From Brevibacillus thermoruber 423 (lineage in GTDB: Bacteria; Bacillota; Bacilli; Brevibacillales; Brevibacillaceae), in NCBI RefSeq assembly GCF_000454065.1, contig NZ_KE695655.1, forward strand, positions 62,001 to 126,000: a DNA stretch of 64,000 bases. Direction: 5' to 3'. Positions within the stretch are counted from its first letter, which is position 1; every line of letters starts with the position of its first letter. Positions 1-7,387 of this stretch are shown in pieces. The notes beneath the pieces were generated by a model. The model did not search any database. It was not told the DNA's origin and saw only the letters and a program-made list of their open reading frames with translations. The position numbers and the translations under genes were made by a program.

Positions 1-2
1 TC

Positions 3-491
3 GTCGATGGCCTGTGGCCGCTCACGCACGGAAAGTATTTCGTCGTGCGGAGCCTTTATGATCCGGAAGCGTTTTTCGCCGAACTGCGCAGCGTGGCGGA
101 ATCGCCTGGCAGGGATGATTTTCGCCGTGCGGTTTGCGGCGTGATCACAGGCGAACTGTACGAATTGGCCGGCAAGTGGAGAAATGTCAGGGTCCAGGGG
201 CCCTGCACGTTTTTGCCGACGCTGGCAATCGAAACGGCCACGTACGGCGCCATGCTTGTCGGCCCGCATCACCGCCGGTGCTTTTCCACCAGGGCGCTCG
301 TCCTGCCCGAAGCGCGGGAGATGTCTGACCGCCCCGCCGGTTTCGACGCGCTGTGCCGGTTGGTGATGGCCGGGGATTTATCGAAGCCCGACGCGATCCT
401 GTGCGCCTGCGAAAGCTTCTGGGACGGGGTCATCGAGTGGGCCGTCCGAAACGGGTATGACTGCATGGAGAACAGGCGGATTCCCTTCTGA
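3..491 (+). CDS. Nucleotidyltransferase-like protein, C-terminal part (5' truncated by window edge)
   Basis: The reading frame is open from the left edge and ends at TGA 489-491, so the visible 162 codons are the C-terminal part of a longer protein. The region resembles the all-helical C-terminal domain of kanamycin-nucleotidyltransferase-like enzymes: the conserved stretches are ATYGAMLVG, HHRR, a Leu-Cys-Arg-Leu-Val segment, and a final FW-GV--WA block followed by an arginine-rich tail. Members transfer a nucleotide to a hydroxyl acceptor, but many Bacillales copies have no known substrate. The catalytic Gly-Ser and Asp residues lie upstream of the window. A GTG at 45 has no convincing ribosome binding site, and the coding pattern continues upstream of it. 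Confidence 0.65.
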   Translation, partial: VDGLWPLTHGKYFVVRSLYDPEAFFAELRSVAESPGRDDFRRAVCGVITGELYELAGKWRNVRVQGPCTFLPTLAIETATYGAMLVGPHHRRCFSTRALVLPEAREMSDRPAGFDALCRLVMAGDLSKPDAILCACESFWDGVIEWAVRNGYDCMENRRIPF

Positions 492-565
492 ATCGCGGGA
501 ATGATCGAAACATTTGCTTCCCCCCGGCGTATAACAGGGTAGCGTGATGGACAGGAGGGAAGAGC

Positions 566-1327
566 GTGTTTTTCGATGCGAGTTATCCCGGCATGCTGGG
601 AGAACCCTGGTGGTTTACGCTGGCGCCCGGCTTGATCTTTGGGGTGATCATTGTGGTAATGGGGACGGCTCTGGTCAGAGGCGTGGGCACGTGGATGTCC
701 AACAACACCGCGCCGATCCGCAGCGTTCCGGCCAGGGTGTTGGGGAAGCGGACGAATACGTGGGGAGGCGCCGGGGATTCAAGCGTTCATACTTCGTATT
801 ACGTGGCGTTTGAACTGGACAGCGGGGAACGGCTGGAGTTTCGCGTAAACGGGCCGGAGTACGGGCTGATTGCCCAAAACGAAGACGGCATCCTCACGTA
901 TCAGGGCACGCGGTTCAAAGGGTTTCAGCCCCAGTCCCGTCCGAAGGCGAACCCCCGTCTCGGGCGGTCGGACGGCATGCCGCTGGGGAAAATCTCCAAG
1001 GAGAGCGCGGAGCACTACGTCTGGGGGGAGCGTTGTGACGGCTGGCATCTGGTCAAGGGGAGCGACCTGAGCGTCATCCACGAACGGATGCCGGCGGGAA
1101 CGGCGGAAGTCCGTCATTACCACGAGCGGTCGCGGCAGTTTTTCTTTGTGCTGTCCGGGACAGCGGTGCTGGAAGTGGACGGCGTCTCGTGGGAGCTGCA
1201 TCCCCACGAAGGCATGGAAGTGCCGCCGGGCGTGCCGCACCAGATGAAAAATGAAAGCGGGGCGGAGACGGAATTTCTCGTCATCTCCCAGCCGACGTCG
1301 CGAGGAGACCGCGTGCAGGCGGATTGA
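566..1327 (+). CDS. DUF2500-like membrane protein fused to a cupin domain
   Basis: GTG start with AGGAGGGA at 552-559. Residues 1-125 look like a DUF2500 protein: one membrane helix at about 15-38, then a small soluble domain with a tyrosine-rich VAFELDSGERLEF strand and a GTRFKGF ending. Residues 138-253 are a complete cupin beta-barrel, with the metal-binding pattern HYHERSRQ (H-x-H-x5-Q) followed by VLSGTAVLEVDG and a PPGVPHQ motif near 218-224. The two are joined by about 20 residues without a stop, and the cupin begins at an in-frame ATG (977) that would be its own start in an unfused version. Function is unknown; a membrane-tethered small-molecule sensor is a guess. Confidence 0.75.
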   Translation: MFFDASYPGMLGEPWWFTLAPGLIFGVIIVVMGTALVRGVGTWMSNNTAPIRSVPARVLGKRTNTWGGAGDSSVHTSYYVAFELDSGERLEFRVNGPEYGLIAQNEDGILTYQGTRFKGFQPQSRPKANPRLGRSDGMPLGKISKESAEHYVWGERCDGWHLVKGSDLSVIHERMPAGTAEVRHYHERSRQFFFVLSGTAVLEVDGVSWELHPHEGMEVPPGVPHQMKNESGAETEFLVISQPTSRGDRVQAD

Positions 1328-1416
1328 CTGCGTGCGGAACATGGGAACCGGCCGGCATCGATCACGCGTGCCGCCAGCGCACGGAAGACCTGCACCCGGT
1401 TACCGCGACAGCAAGA

Positions 1417-1451
1417 AAAACCCTGGCCGATTGCCGTTCGGCCAGGGTTTT
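1417..1451. terminator. Bidirectional intrinsic terminator
   Basis: A perfect 13-bp stem, AAAACCCTGGCCG / CGGCCAGGGTTTT with a 9-nt loop, lies between the rightward cupin fusion and the leftward small-ORF operon. The A and T flanks make it usable from both sides. Confidence 0.85.
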
Positions 1452-1470
1452 GTCATGCACGCTGCGGTTG

Positions 1471-1605
1471 TCACTTCCACGGCAGGTACTCGGACATCTG
1501 CGCAAACGCGTCCGCCAGCGCGTGGAGGCTCTCCGCGGTCTGATAGGCAAACAGCGGCAGACTGAAGCAAACCAACAGAGCTTCTCCGATGTACTTGGCG
1601 ATCAT
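1471..1605 (-). CDS. Small hypothetical protein, 44 aa
   Basis: ATG at 1605 preceded on the minus strand by AAGGAGCGTG at good spacing. It encodes 44 residues: a hydrophobic N-terminal half (about residues 5-20, possibly membrane-associated) and an amphipathic alanine-rich C-terminal helix ending in LPWK. It begins 38 bp after the stop of the 93-aa gene upstream and is followed directly by a terminator, so the two form a compact leftward operon. I recognise no family. The ribosome binding site, promoter and terminator around it are the evidence that it is a gene. Confidence 0.5.
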   Translation of the reverse strand: MIAKYIGEALLVCFSLPLFAYQTAESLHALADAFAQMSEYLPWK

Positions 1606-1643
1606 GCCCCGTCACGCTCCTTTTTCCATTCTGATTCTTCTGA

Positions 1644-1925
1644 TCAGAGCGAAAAGCGGAGTGCGGAAGCATCCGAGTCGCCGTCTTCGCGCCGTACGCG
1701 CCGATGCAGCCGGATGCGCTGCGGCTGCCTTGCCGCCATCGGATACGTCTCGACCAAGCAAGGATTAATGGAAGGTTCGTAGCTGTCGTCTTGGCGCCAG
1801 CCAATGGTCACGGTCTGCGGGCCCTGCAAACGCCGTATGTACAGGACGGACGGGAAGCATCCCGCAAACAGGGCAAGCAAGGCGAAGAAATCATCCAGCG
1901 AAAGCAGCAAAAGCGCGTCTTCCAT
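1644..1925 (-). CDS. Small hypothetical protein, 93 aa, hydrophobic N-terminus
   Basis: ATG at 1925 with AAAGGGGGG about 8 nt upstream on the minus strand. The first 28 residues form one hydrophobic segment, and the rest is polar and basic with a run of Arg/His near residues 68-78. A single membrane anchor with a charged tail fits. No homologous family comes to mind. A TTGCCC-18-TACAAT promoter and a dyad at the predicted transcript start lie directly upstream, and the 44-aa gene follows, so this is probably the first gene of a regulated two-gene transcript. Confidence 0.5.
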   Translation of the reverse strand: MEDALLLLSLDDFFALLALFAGCFPSVLYIRRLQGPQTVTIGWRQDDSYEPSINPCLVETYPMAARQPQRIRLHRRVRREDGDSDASALRFSL

Positions 1926-1954
1926 CGGCGATTTCCCCCCTTTCTTGACGTCTG

Positions 1955-1972
1955 CAAGAACCTGGGTTCTTG
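1955..1972. promoter_or_regulatory. Dyad at the predicted transcript start of the small-ORF operon
   Basis: The arms CAAGAACC and GGTTCTTG flank two central bases. The dyad falls at about +1 to +20 of the leftward transcript predicted from the promoter at 1982-2011, and 30 bp before the start codon at 1925. It could be an operator or a short 5' hairpin. Confidence 0.45.
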
Positions 1973-1981
1973 GTATCCCTC

Positions 1982-2011
1982 ATTGTAAACCCGTTGGGCG
2001 GAAGAGGGCAA
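1982..2011 (-). promoter_or_regulatory. Sigma-A promoter for the small-ORF operon
   Basis: On the minus strand, TTGCCC (-35, plus positions 2011-2006) and TACAAT (-10, 1987-1982) are separated by 18 bp. The predicted start near 1975 gives a leader of about 50 nt before the ATG at 1925. Confidence 0.5.
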
Positions 2012-2144
2012 TCGGTAATATTTTGCGGAGAGCGTTCCCGGTACCAAGCTGGAGTAAAGGCTCAGGCCGCACGCGATCGATGTCCCCATTGCCATGGGGA
2101 TGATCGGTCGGTTCAGAAATGATCGGCTGTTGGGATGGACGTGC

Positions 2145-2558
2145 CTATTTCAGCCGGCCGATCGACAGGCTCAGCCGGTAGTTGCCGTACGCCAGGATGG
2201 CGTCCAACAGCGCGTTGAGGGCCGTCTGATCGGGGACGCGGACGAGCAGTGAATAACAGCCTTCCCCGCTGACGCGATGGGCTTCGACGATCTCGGGACG
2301 CCTGCTGACGAAGCGTTCGAACCGTCCGTGATCCGTCGTTTTCATCAGGATCGTGACGATTGCGGTGAGGGAGGGGCCCAGTTTGGCGGGATCGACAACG
2401 GCCGTATATCCGCGAATGACGCCCATGTCCTCCATTCGCCGAATGCGATTGCCCACGGCCTGGCCGGTCAGATGCACCTGTTCGCCGATTTCTTTCCACG
2501 ACAAGCGGGCGTTTTCGCGCAGCAGGGCGAGGATGCGCAGGTCGGTTTGATCCAGCAT
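2145..2558 (-). CDS. Lrp/AsnC-family transcriptional regulator
   Basis: 137 residues, usual for a short Lrp protein. Residues 1-60 are the winged helix-turn-helix (LDQTDLRIL, WKEIGEQV, VGNRIRRME), and residues 65-137 form the RAM ligand-binding domain with the V-x-G-E-G-CYSLLV turn. I chose ATG 2558 over TTG 2576 because AAAGGAG (2573-2567) is correctly placed for the ATG but overlaps the TTG. It is divergent from an MBL-fold gene with 118 bp between them, and that gap holds a perfect dyad overlapping both candidate -10 boxes. It probably controls its neighbour and itself in response to an amino acid or similar ligand. Confidence 0.9.
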   Translation of the reverse strand: MLDQTDLRILALLRENARLSWKEIGEQVHLTGQAVGNRIRRMEDMGVIRGYTAVVDPAKLGPSLTAIVTILMKTTDHGRFERFVSRRPEIVEAHRVSGEGCYSLLVRVPDQTALNALLDAILAYGNYRLSLSIGRLK

Positions 2559-2626
2559 GAGGCAGACTCCTTTCAACCTGAAAGAGCAGAAGGATGAATC
2601 CTTTCACAGCGTCAACGATTACCCGA

Positions 2627-2656
2627 TTATAATGGACTCACCTGTATCCATTATAA
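2627..2656. promoter_or_regulatory. Operator-like inverted repeat with two opposed -10 boxes
   Basis: TTATAATGGA (2627-2636) and its exact complement TCCATTATAA (2647-2656) are separated by 10 bp. Each arm contains TATAAT, one reading right (2629-2634, towards the MBL gene) and one reading left (2655-2650, towards the lrp gene). A dimer bound here would cover both promoters. The centre-to-centre spacing is 20 bp, two helical turns. Confidence 0.65.
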
Positions 2657-2676
2657 AGGCAAAGGAGCGAACCTGT

Positions 2677-3432
2677 ATGGAAATCCAGCTTGTCCGACAT
2701 GCCACGCTGCGCGTGACATACGCCAACCGGACGCTGCTTGTCGATCCGATGCTGAGCCGGGCGGGCGAACTCCCGGCCACTCCCGACACGCCCAACCAGC
2801 GGCCCAATCCGCTCGTGGATCTGCCCGTGACGGCGGAGCGCGTGATTGCCGGGATCGATGCCGTCCTGGTGACACACACCCATCGCGATCATTTTGACCA
2901 AGCGGCCGCCGAGGCGCTGCCCAAGGAGATCCCGGTTTTTTGCCAGCCGCAGGATCGGGATCGGCTGGCGGCATGCGGATTTTCGAACGTCACCCCGGTG
3001 GCGGATGAGAGAGTCTGGAAAGGGATGCGCCTCGTGCGGACGGGCGGCCGGCACGGCACCGGGGACATCGGTGCGAAGATGGGGCCTGTCTCCGGGTTTG
3101 TGCTGCGGGCGGAGGGGGAACCGTGCCTCTACCTGGCCGGCGACACGATCTGGTGCGAAGAGGTGGAGCGGGCCGCCGCCGTCCATCGGCCGGAAGTGGC
3201 GGTGGTATTTGCCGGAGCCGCCCAATTTGTAACCGGCGATCCCATCACCATGACCGCCGAGGACGTCGTTCGCCTGGCCGCCGCCTGCCCGTCCGCCCGG
3301 ATCGTCGTCGCCCATATGGAAGCGTGGAACCACTGTCTGCTGAGCCGCGCCGAACTGCGCGCGCATCTGCGGGAACGAAAGCTGGACGACCGGGTGCTGG
3401 TGCCGGAAGACGGCGAAGCGATACGGTTTTGA
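2677..3432 (+). CDS. MBL-fold metallo-hydrolase (UlaG-like)
   Basis: 251 residues from ATG 2677 with AAAGGAG at 2661-2667. It opens with the LVRHATLRVTY / LLVDPMLS pattern of the UlaG/YwnB-like metallo-beta-lactamase subgroup. The zinc motif HTHRDHFD is near residues 68-75, with further ligands in GGRHGTGD, AGDTIW and the late AHMEAWNH block. These enzymes are usually cytoplasmic hydrolases of lactones or phosphoesters; the substrate cannot be read from sequence. It is divergent from an Lrp regulator and monocistronic, ending in a terminator. Confidence 0.85.
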   Translation: MEIQLVRHATLRVTYANRTLLVDPMLSRAGELPATPDTPNQRPNPLVDLPVTAERVIAGIDAVLVTHTHRDHFDQAAAEALPKEIPVFCQPQDRDRLAACGFSNVTPVADERVWKGMRLVRTGGRHGTGDIGAKMGPVSGFVLRAEGEPCLYLAGDTIWCEEVERAAAVHRPEVAVVFAGAAQFVTGDPITMTAEDVVRLAAACPSARIVVAHMEAWNHCLLSRAELRAHLRERKLDDRVLVPEDGEAIRF

Positions 3433-3434
3433 CA

Positions 3435-3470
3435 AAACACTCCCTTGAAGAGGGGAGTGTTTCGTTTTGG
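3435..3470 (+). terminator. Intrinsic terminator of the MBL-fold gene
   Basis: AAACACTCCC and GGGAGTGTTT form a 10-bp stem with an 8-nt loop, followed by TTTCGTTTT. It starts two bases after the stop codon. Confidence 0.85.
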
Positions 3471-3535
3471 CTGACGGTTTTTTGGAGGGGACAGAACTTT
3501 TTGGAAGAAAAAGAAAAAATATCTAAAATTACTAA

Positions 3536-3564
3536 TTGATTTAAATTTTAGAATTGTTTATAAT
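3536..3564 (+). promoter_or_regulatory. Sigma-A promoter of the secreted subtilase
   Basis: TTGATT (3536-3541), a 17-bp spacer and a consensus TATAAT (3559-3564), preceded by an A/T-rich stretch that could act as an UP element. The predicted start near 3571 leaves about 40 nt of leader before ATG 3611. Confidence 0.75.
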
Positions 3565-3610
3565 TGAGTCAGCAGTAAACCAAATTTATCCATTTAAAGG
3601 AGGTATTGGC

Positions 3611-4894
3611 ATGAAGGGGCGCAGGAAGAAGTTGTTGGGAGGCATGGTGCTGTCAGCAGCATTGGTACTGTCCGCGTTTTCTGGAGGTGCAGGGGCTGTT
3701 GATGAGAGCAAGAGCACAAGTTCGGACAAGCTTCGGGTGCTGATTCAGCCGGAGAAGAGCGTCAAGTCGCTGAAAGCCAGCCTGAAGCAGCAGCTTGGAG
3801 AGCGGCACGACTTTGACGACCTGGGCTTTACCACCGAAGTGACGGAAGAAGAGCTGAAGCAGTTGACGGCGGACAAGTCCTTGAAAGTCACGCTGGTCAA
3901 CACGCTGTCGATTGCCGAGTTCGAGGAGGAGGAGGGGCGCATCGAGGCATTGGCGACTCCTTCCGATCGAACGCCTTGGGGGATCGAAGCGATTTATCGG
4001 AATCCGTCGATCCAATCCACCAGCGGCGGCAAGGGGATTCGCGTAGCCGTCCTGGATACCGGCACCTATACCGCGCATCCTGATCTGTCCGCCAATGTGG
4101 AGCAGTGCTACAACTTCACCACGAGTTCGCCTGTCGTGAACGGTTGCGCGGACGGCAACGGACATGGGACCCACGTAGCCGGCACCATCCTCGCCAACGG
4201 AGGAGGCGGCAGCGGGATTTGGGGCGTCGCTCCGGAAGCCAAGCTGTGGTCGTATAAAGTGCTGAGCGACGGAGGCAGCGGGTATGCGGATGACATCGCC
4301 TACGCGATCCGCTACGCCGCTGATCAGGGCGCCAGCAACGGGGTAAAAGTGGTGATTTCCATGTCGCTCGGCTCCTCCGTCAAGGATTCGTTGATTTCCA
4401 ATGCCGTGACCTATGCCCAACAGCGAGGAGCGCTCGTGGTAGCGGCTGCCGGCAATTCCGGCCCTTCGGCCAATACGATCGGCTATCCGGGAGCGTTGAA
4501 GGACGCAGTAGCGGTCGCCGCTCTGGAAAATGTACAGCAAAACGGAACGTACCGTGTGGCTGACTTCTCCTCCCGGGGGAACCCGGCAACGGCCGGCGAT
4601 TACGTGATTCAGGAGCGGGACGTGGAAGTATCCGCACCAGGACGGGCGGTCGAATCGACGTGGAACAACGGCGGGTACAATTCCATCAGCGGCACGTCCA
4701 TGGCGACGCCGCATATCTCCGGGTTGGCAGCCAAAATCTGGGCATCGCATCCGACATGGAGCAATAACGATGTCCGCACCGAGCTGCAAAACCGCGCGAA
4801 AGCGAATGACATCCTGGGAGGCATCAGCGCTGCGGGAGGCGATGATATCGCTTCCGGCTTCGGATTCCCGACCGTCCAAGCGGGCGACCAATAA
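3611..4894 (+). CDS. Secreted S8 subtilisin-like serine protease
   Basis: 427 residues from ATG 3611 with AAAGGAGGT at 3596-3603. A classic signal peptide (basic residues 2-7, hydrophobic core to about residue 24, AGA cleavage region near 27-29) is followed by an I9-type inhibitor propeptide of about 90 residues. The catalytic domain starts near residue 120. The triad is visible as Asp149 (VLDTG), His185 (GNGHGTH) and Ser363 (GTSMATP), with oxyanion Asn282 (AAAGNSG). It resembles thermostable extracellular proteinases of the Bacillus/Thermus Ak.1 and aqualysin kind. It is monocistronic, with its own promoter and two terminators. Likely role: scavenging external protein. Confidence 0.93.
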   Translation: MKGRRKKLLGGMVLSAALVLSAFSGGAGAVDESKSTSSDKLRVLIQPEKSVKSLKASLKQQLGERHDFDDLGFTTEVTEEELKQLTADKSLKVTLVNTLSIAEFEEEEGRIEALATPSDRTPWGIEAIYRNPSIQSTSGGKGIRVAVLDTGTYTAHPDLSANVEQCYNFTTSSPVVNGCADGNGHGTHVAGTILANGGGGSGIWGVAPEAKLWSYKVLSDGGSGYADDIAYAIRYAADQGASNGVKVVISMSLGSSVKDSLISNAVTYAQQRGALVVAAAGNSGPSANTIGYPGALKDAVAVAALENVQQNGTYRVADFSSRGNPATAGDYVIQERDVEVSAPGRAVESTWNNGGYNSISGTSMATPHISGLAAKIWASHPTWSNNDVRTELQNRAKANDILGGISAAGGDDIASGFGFPTVQAGDQ

Positions 4895-4963
4895 GTGGAG
4901 GAAAACATCTGCCTGATCTGATGCGGCGAAAGCCTGCACAGCATGGATCAACAGGCAGGGAGA

Positions 4964-5001
4964 CCCCCGGCACAGCGCCAGTCCGTGCCGGGGGTTTTTT
5001 T
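4964..5001 (+). terminator. Intrinsic terminator (first of two) after the subtilase
   Basis: CCCCCGGCAC and GTGCCGGGGG form a 10-bp GC-rich stem with an 11-nt loop, followed by seven T. Confidence 0.9.
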
Positions 5002-5065
5002 GTTCAGCGGCCGATGTGTTCCGTGTTCCGAAACGGCTGATGCCGCGCTCTGCAGCGCCCGACAA

Positions 5066-5087
5066 CGGGCGTTTTTTGTTTGGGGGC
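5066..5087 (+). terminator. Second tandem terminator after the subtilase
   Basis: CGCCCG-acaa-CGGGCG followed by six T, placed 65 bp after the first terminator and just before the next promoter at 5099. Confidence 0.7.
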
Positions 5088-5098
5088 AATTCCACCAT

Positions 5099-5128
5099 TT
5101 GACATTGGGGGCGCTGACGTAATAAAAT
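5099..5128 (+). promoter_or_regulatory. Sigma-A promoter of the ArsR-type regulator
   Basis: A perfect TTGACA (5099-5104), an 18-bp spacer and TAAAAT (5123-5128). The predicted start near 5135 supports a start codon downstream of that point. Confidence 0.7.
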
Positions 5129-5166
5129 GTTTTTACGTGAAGGAATCCTTTTCTGAGGTGTTCAAT

Positions 5167-5763
5167 GTGGAACAGGAAGTGTTGGAAACATACGTGGTCG
5201 AGACGCCGGAGCAGGCGATGGCCCTGCTCAACCCGCTTCGCGCGGAAATCCTGAGCCGGCTTGCCGAGCCTGCCTCCGCCGCCGAGGTGGCCCGCGGCAT
5301 CAACGAAATCCCGCAGCGGGTCAACTACCATCTCAAGGCGCTGGAAAAAGTGGGCCTGGTGCGCCGGGTCGGCACCCGCCAGGTCCGCAATCTGGTCGAA
5401 GTGCTGTACCAGGCGATCGCGCGGACGTACGTCCTGTCGGAGACGCTGAACTGGCCGAAGGAAACGGTTCAGCGCATCAAGGACCAGGGCTCCTTGTCGC
5501 ACCTGGTCACCATGGCGGAGCGGATCAAGCGGGACGCGCTGCTCTTGATGGAGCGGTCCGACCGGGATGAAGAGATTCCCAGCGCCACGCTGGACACCAG
5601 CATCCGGCTGGCCAGCCCGGAACAGCGGAGCGCCTTTGTCCGCGAATACGTGGAACTGGTCAACCGGCTGGTGGAGAAGTACCAGTCAGCGGACGGGGAC
5701 GACAGCTACCAGGTGGTGCTGGCCGTCTACCCGCACCTTTCGCAAGGAGGAGAAGAAGCATGA
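5167..5763 (+). CDS. ArsR-type winged-helix transcriptional regulator
   Basis: 198 residues from GTG 5167, with GAGGTG at 5155-5160; the promoter at 5099-5128 excludes the longer upstream frame. Residues 12-80 are a helix-turn-helix of the ArsR/HTH_20 kind (LLNPLRAEIL, AEVARGINEI, VNYHLKALEKVGLVR). The rest is a helical effector or dimer domain without the metal-binding cysteines of classic ArsR proteins. The last codons overlap the next gene by 4 bp (ATGA), and a clpP paralogue follows, so this may be the local regulator of a small rightward transcript. The ligand is unknown. Confidence 0.8.
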   Translation: MEQEVLETYVVETPEQAMALLNPLRAEILSRLAEPASAAEVARGINEIPQRVNYHLKALEKVGLVRRVGTRQVRNLVEVLYQAIARTYVLSETLNWPKETVQRIKDQGSLSHLVTMAERIKRDALLLMERSDRDEEIPSATLDTSIRLASPEQRSAFVREYVELVNRLVEKYQSADGDDSYQVVLAVYPHLSQGGEEA

Positions 5764-6002
5764 GACCGCAGGAAAAACCGCAATCTGTCGTCGTGTGGGA
5801 AACGGGCGCCGGACGGAACGGCAGTGTCGTTTCCCTGCCCGCGTACAAAGCGGGGGAGGCAGGCAGGACCCGGGAGGCCACGGTCACCCGATGGACGGTG
5901 GGACCGGAAGAACGGCCGGCCACCGTGACCGTCGTCTCATCCGGCTTCGGCGGGGAAAAAGCAGCCGCGCCGCAAGCCGTCCACATGCGTTTGGCGGCAT
6001 AG
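5760..6002 (+). CDS. Small hypothetical protein, 80 aa, coupled to the ArsR-type gene
   Basis: ATG 5760 overlaps the stop of the regulator gene (ATGA), and AGGAGGAGAA lies inside the end of that gene, so translation is probably coupled. The product is rich in Val, Arg, Gly and Ala, with no clear membrane segment and no motif I recognise. It ends 94 bp before clpP. It could be an effector-binding partner of the regulator or a short-lived open frame. The overlap and strong ribosome binding site are the main support. Confidence 0.5.
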   Translation: MRPQEKPQSVVVWETGAGRNGSVVSLPAYKAGEAGRTREATVTRWTVGPEERPATVTVVSSGFGGEKAAAPQAVHMRLAA

Positions 6003-6096
6003 GGGAGGCTTGCCCGGTCCGCCTGGGGAAAACGCATCTGCCGTCTGTCGCCGCAGCCCATTGCGATCCATTCAAGTCCGTAAAGGAGGCATTCTG

Positions 6097-6678
6097 ATGA
6101 ATCTCGTACCGGTTGTCGTGGAACAGACGAGTTACGGAGAGAGATCGTATGACATTTACTCCCGTCTTTTGAAGGACCGGATCATTTTTCTCGGCAGCGC
6201 CATTGACGATCAAGTGGCGAACGCCGTCGTCGCCCAGATGCTGTTTCTCGCCGCGGAGGACCCGGACAAGGACATCCACCTCTACATCAACTCTCCGGGC
6301 GGTTCGATCACGGCCGGGATGGCCATCTTCGACACGATGCAGTTCATCAAGCCGGACGTTTCTACCATCTGCATCGGTCTGGCCGCTTCCATGGGCGCTC
6401 TGCTGCTGGTGGCCGGAGCCCCGGGCAAACGCTACGCCCTGCCTAACGCGGAGGTGATGATTCACCAGCCGTGGGGCGGCAGCCAGGGGCAGGCGAGCGA
6501 CATCAAGATCCAGGCGGAGCGCATTTTGCAGCACCGCCGCATGCTGTACCGCATCATCGCCGAACGCACCGGACAGCCGCTGGAAAAAATCGAGCGCGAC
6601 GCCGACCGCGACTTTTTCCTGTCTGCCGAAGAGGCCAAGGCGTACGGCCTGATCGACAAGGTCATCGAACGGCTGTAA
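6097..6678 (+). CDS. clpP: ATP-dependent Clp protease proteolytic subunit
   Basis: 193 residues, normal length for ClpP, from ATG 6097 with AAAGGAGGC at 6082-6090. The Ser-His-Asp triad is visible: Ser98 (AASMGA), His123 (EVMIHQP) and Asp172 (DADRDFF). The handle helix follows the MIHQP-GG block. The peptidase forms a 14-mer that degrades substrates fed by ClpX or ClpC in the cytoplasm. It lies beside an ArsR-type regulator and small unknown gene rather than the usual housekeeping neighbours. It may therefore be a second, conditionally used copy; the window alone cannot show this. Confidence 0.93.
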   Translation: MNLVPVVVEQTSYGERSYDIYSRLLKDRIIFLGSAIDDQVANAVVAQMLFLAAEDPDKDIHLYINSPGGSITAGMAIFDTMQFIKPDVSTICIGLAASMGALLLVAGAPGKRYALPNAEVMIHQPWGGSQGQASDIKIQAERILQHRRMLYRIIAERTGQPLEKIERDADRDFFLSAEEAKAYGLIDKVIERL

Positions 6679-6694
6679 CGGAGGGGGAACCGGA

Positions 6695-7164
6695 ATGAAC
6701 GTGCTGGTGTTGGGCGGAACGCGGTTTATCGGTCCGCATGTGGTGCGGCAGTTGGTCGCGGCGGGACACGAGACGGCACTGTTTAACCGCGGCCAGTCCC
6801 GGCCGGACATTTCCCTGCCGCAGGGGGTCCGGATCATCCGGGGCGACAGGAGGTGGCTGGCTGACTACCGCGAATCGTTTCGGTCCTTTGCCCCCGATGT
6901 GGTGATCGACCTGTTTCCGTACACGGAAGCGGAAGCGCAGGCGGTCATGACGGTCTTTGACGGCATCGCCGGCCGGCTGGTGGCCGTCAGCAGTTGTGAC
7001 GTGTACCGGGCGTTTGGACGGGTCAGCCGGCTGGAGGACGGCCCGCGGAAGCGATACGCCGGACCGTCGCCTGGGAATCGGTCCATCCCCCGGCCGACGT
7101 GCCGCCGGGCATGTTTGTATACGCGGCAGAAGATGAGCTGCTGGCCAGGATGGGGATGCGGTAG
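6695..7164 (+). pseudogene. NAD-dependent epimerase/dehydratase with large internal deletion
   Basis: The first 115 or so codons are a clean Rossmann start of an extended SDR/epimerase: LVLGGTRFIGPHVVRQL, RGD at 50, a VIDLFPY strand and VSSCDVY. Near 7042-7050 the frame breaks. In another frame the sequence resumes as the family's usual C-terminal end (AEAIRRTVAWE, HPP, FVYAAED, LLARMG), stopping at TAG 7162-7164. About half of a normal 300-residue protein is missing, including the Tyr-x3-Lys region. One deletion of a non-multiple of three explains both the loss and the frame change. The remaining long frame to 7288 is not a functional enzyme. Confidence 0.8.
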
Positions 7165-7275
7165 AAACATGGAGAGCCTGCCATCTGCGCGGCACAGGTT
7201 ATGTCCTGATCCAGGCCTGCCCGCATGGCTGATCGGCGCAGTCATGCGGGGAGCGAAGCCATCCCTCGCAGCCTT

Positions 7276-7304
7276 CCCCCGTGCGTGACGGTACGGGGGT
7301 TTTT
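7276..7304 (+). terminator. Intrinsic terminator after the epimerase remnant
   Basis: CCCCCGT and ACGGGGG form a 7-bp stem with a 10-nt loop, followed by TTTTT. Confidence 0.75.
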
Positions 7305-7387
7305 GTCCGTCACAGGTTTGCGGGAACGGAATCGCGGGAAATAGACGTGGTGAAATGATTCGACATGATTCAACATGGGGTGACGTT

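Noticed and set aside
7164..7288. C-terminal extension of the epimerase frame
   Set aside because: The codons after about 7045 in that frame have Cys/Arg/Pro-rich random composition, and homology continues in another frame to 7164.
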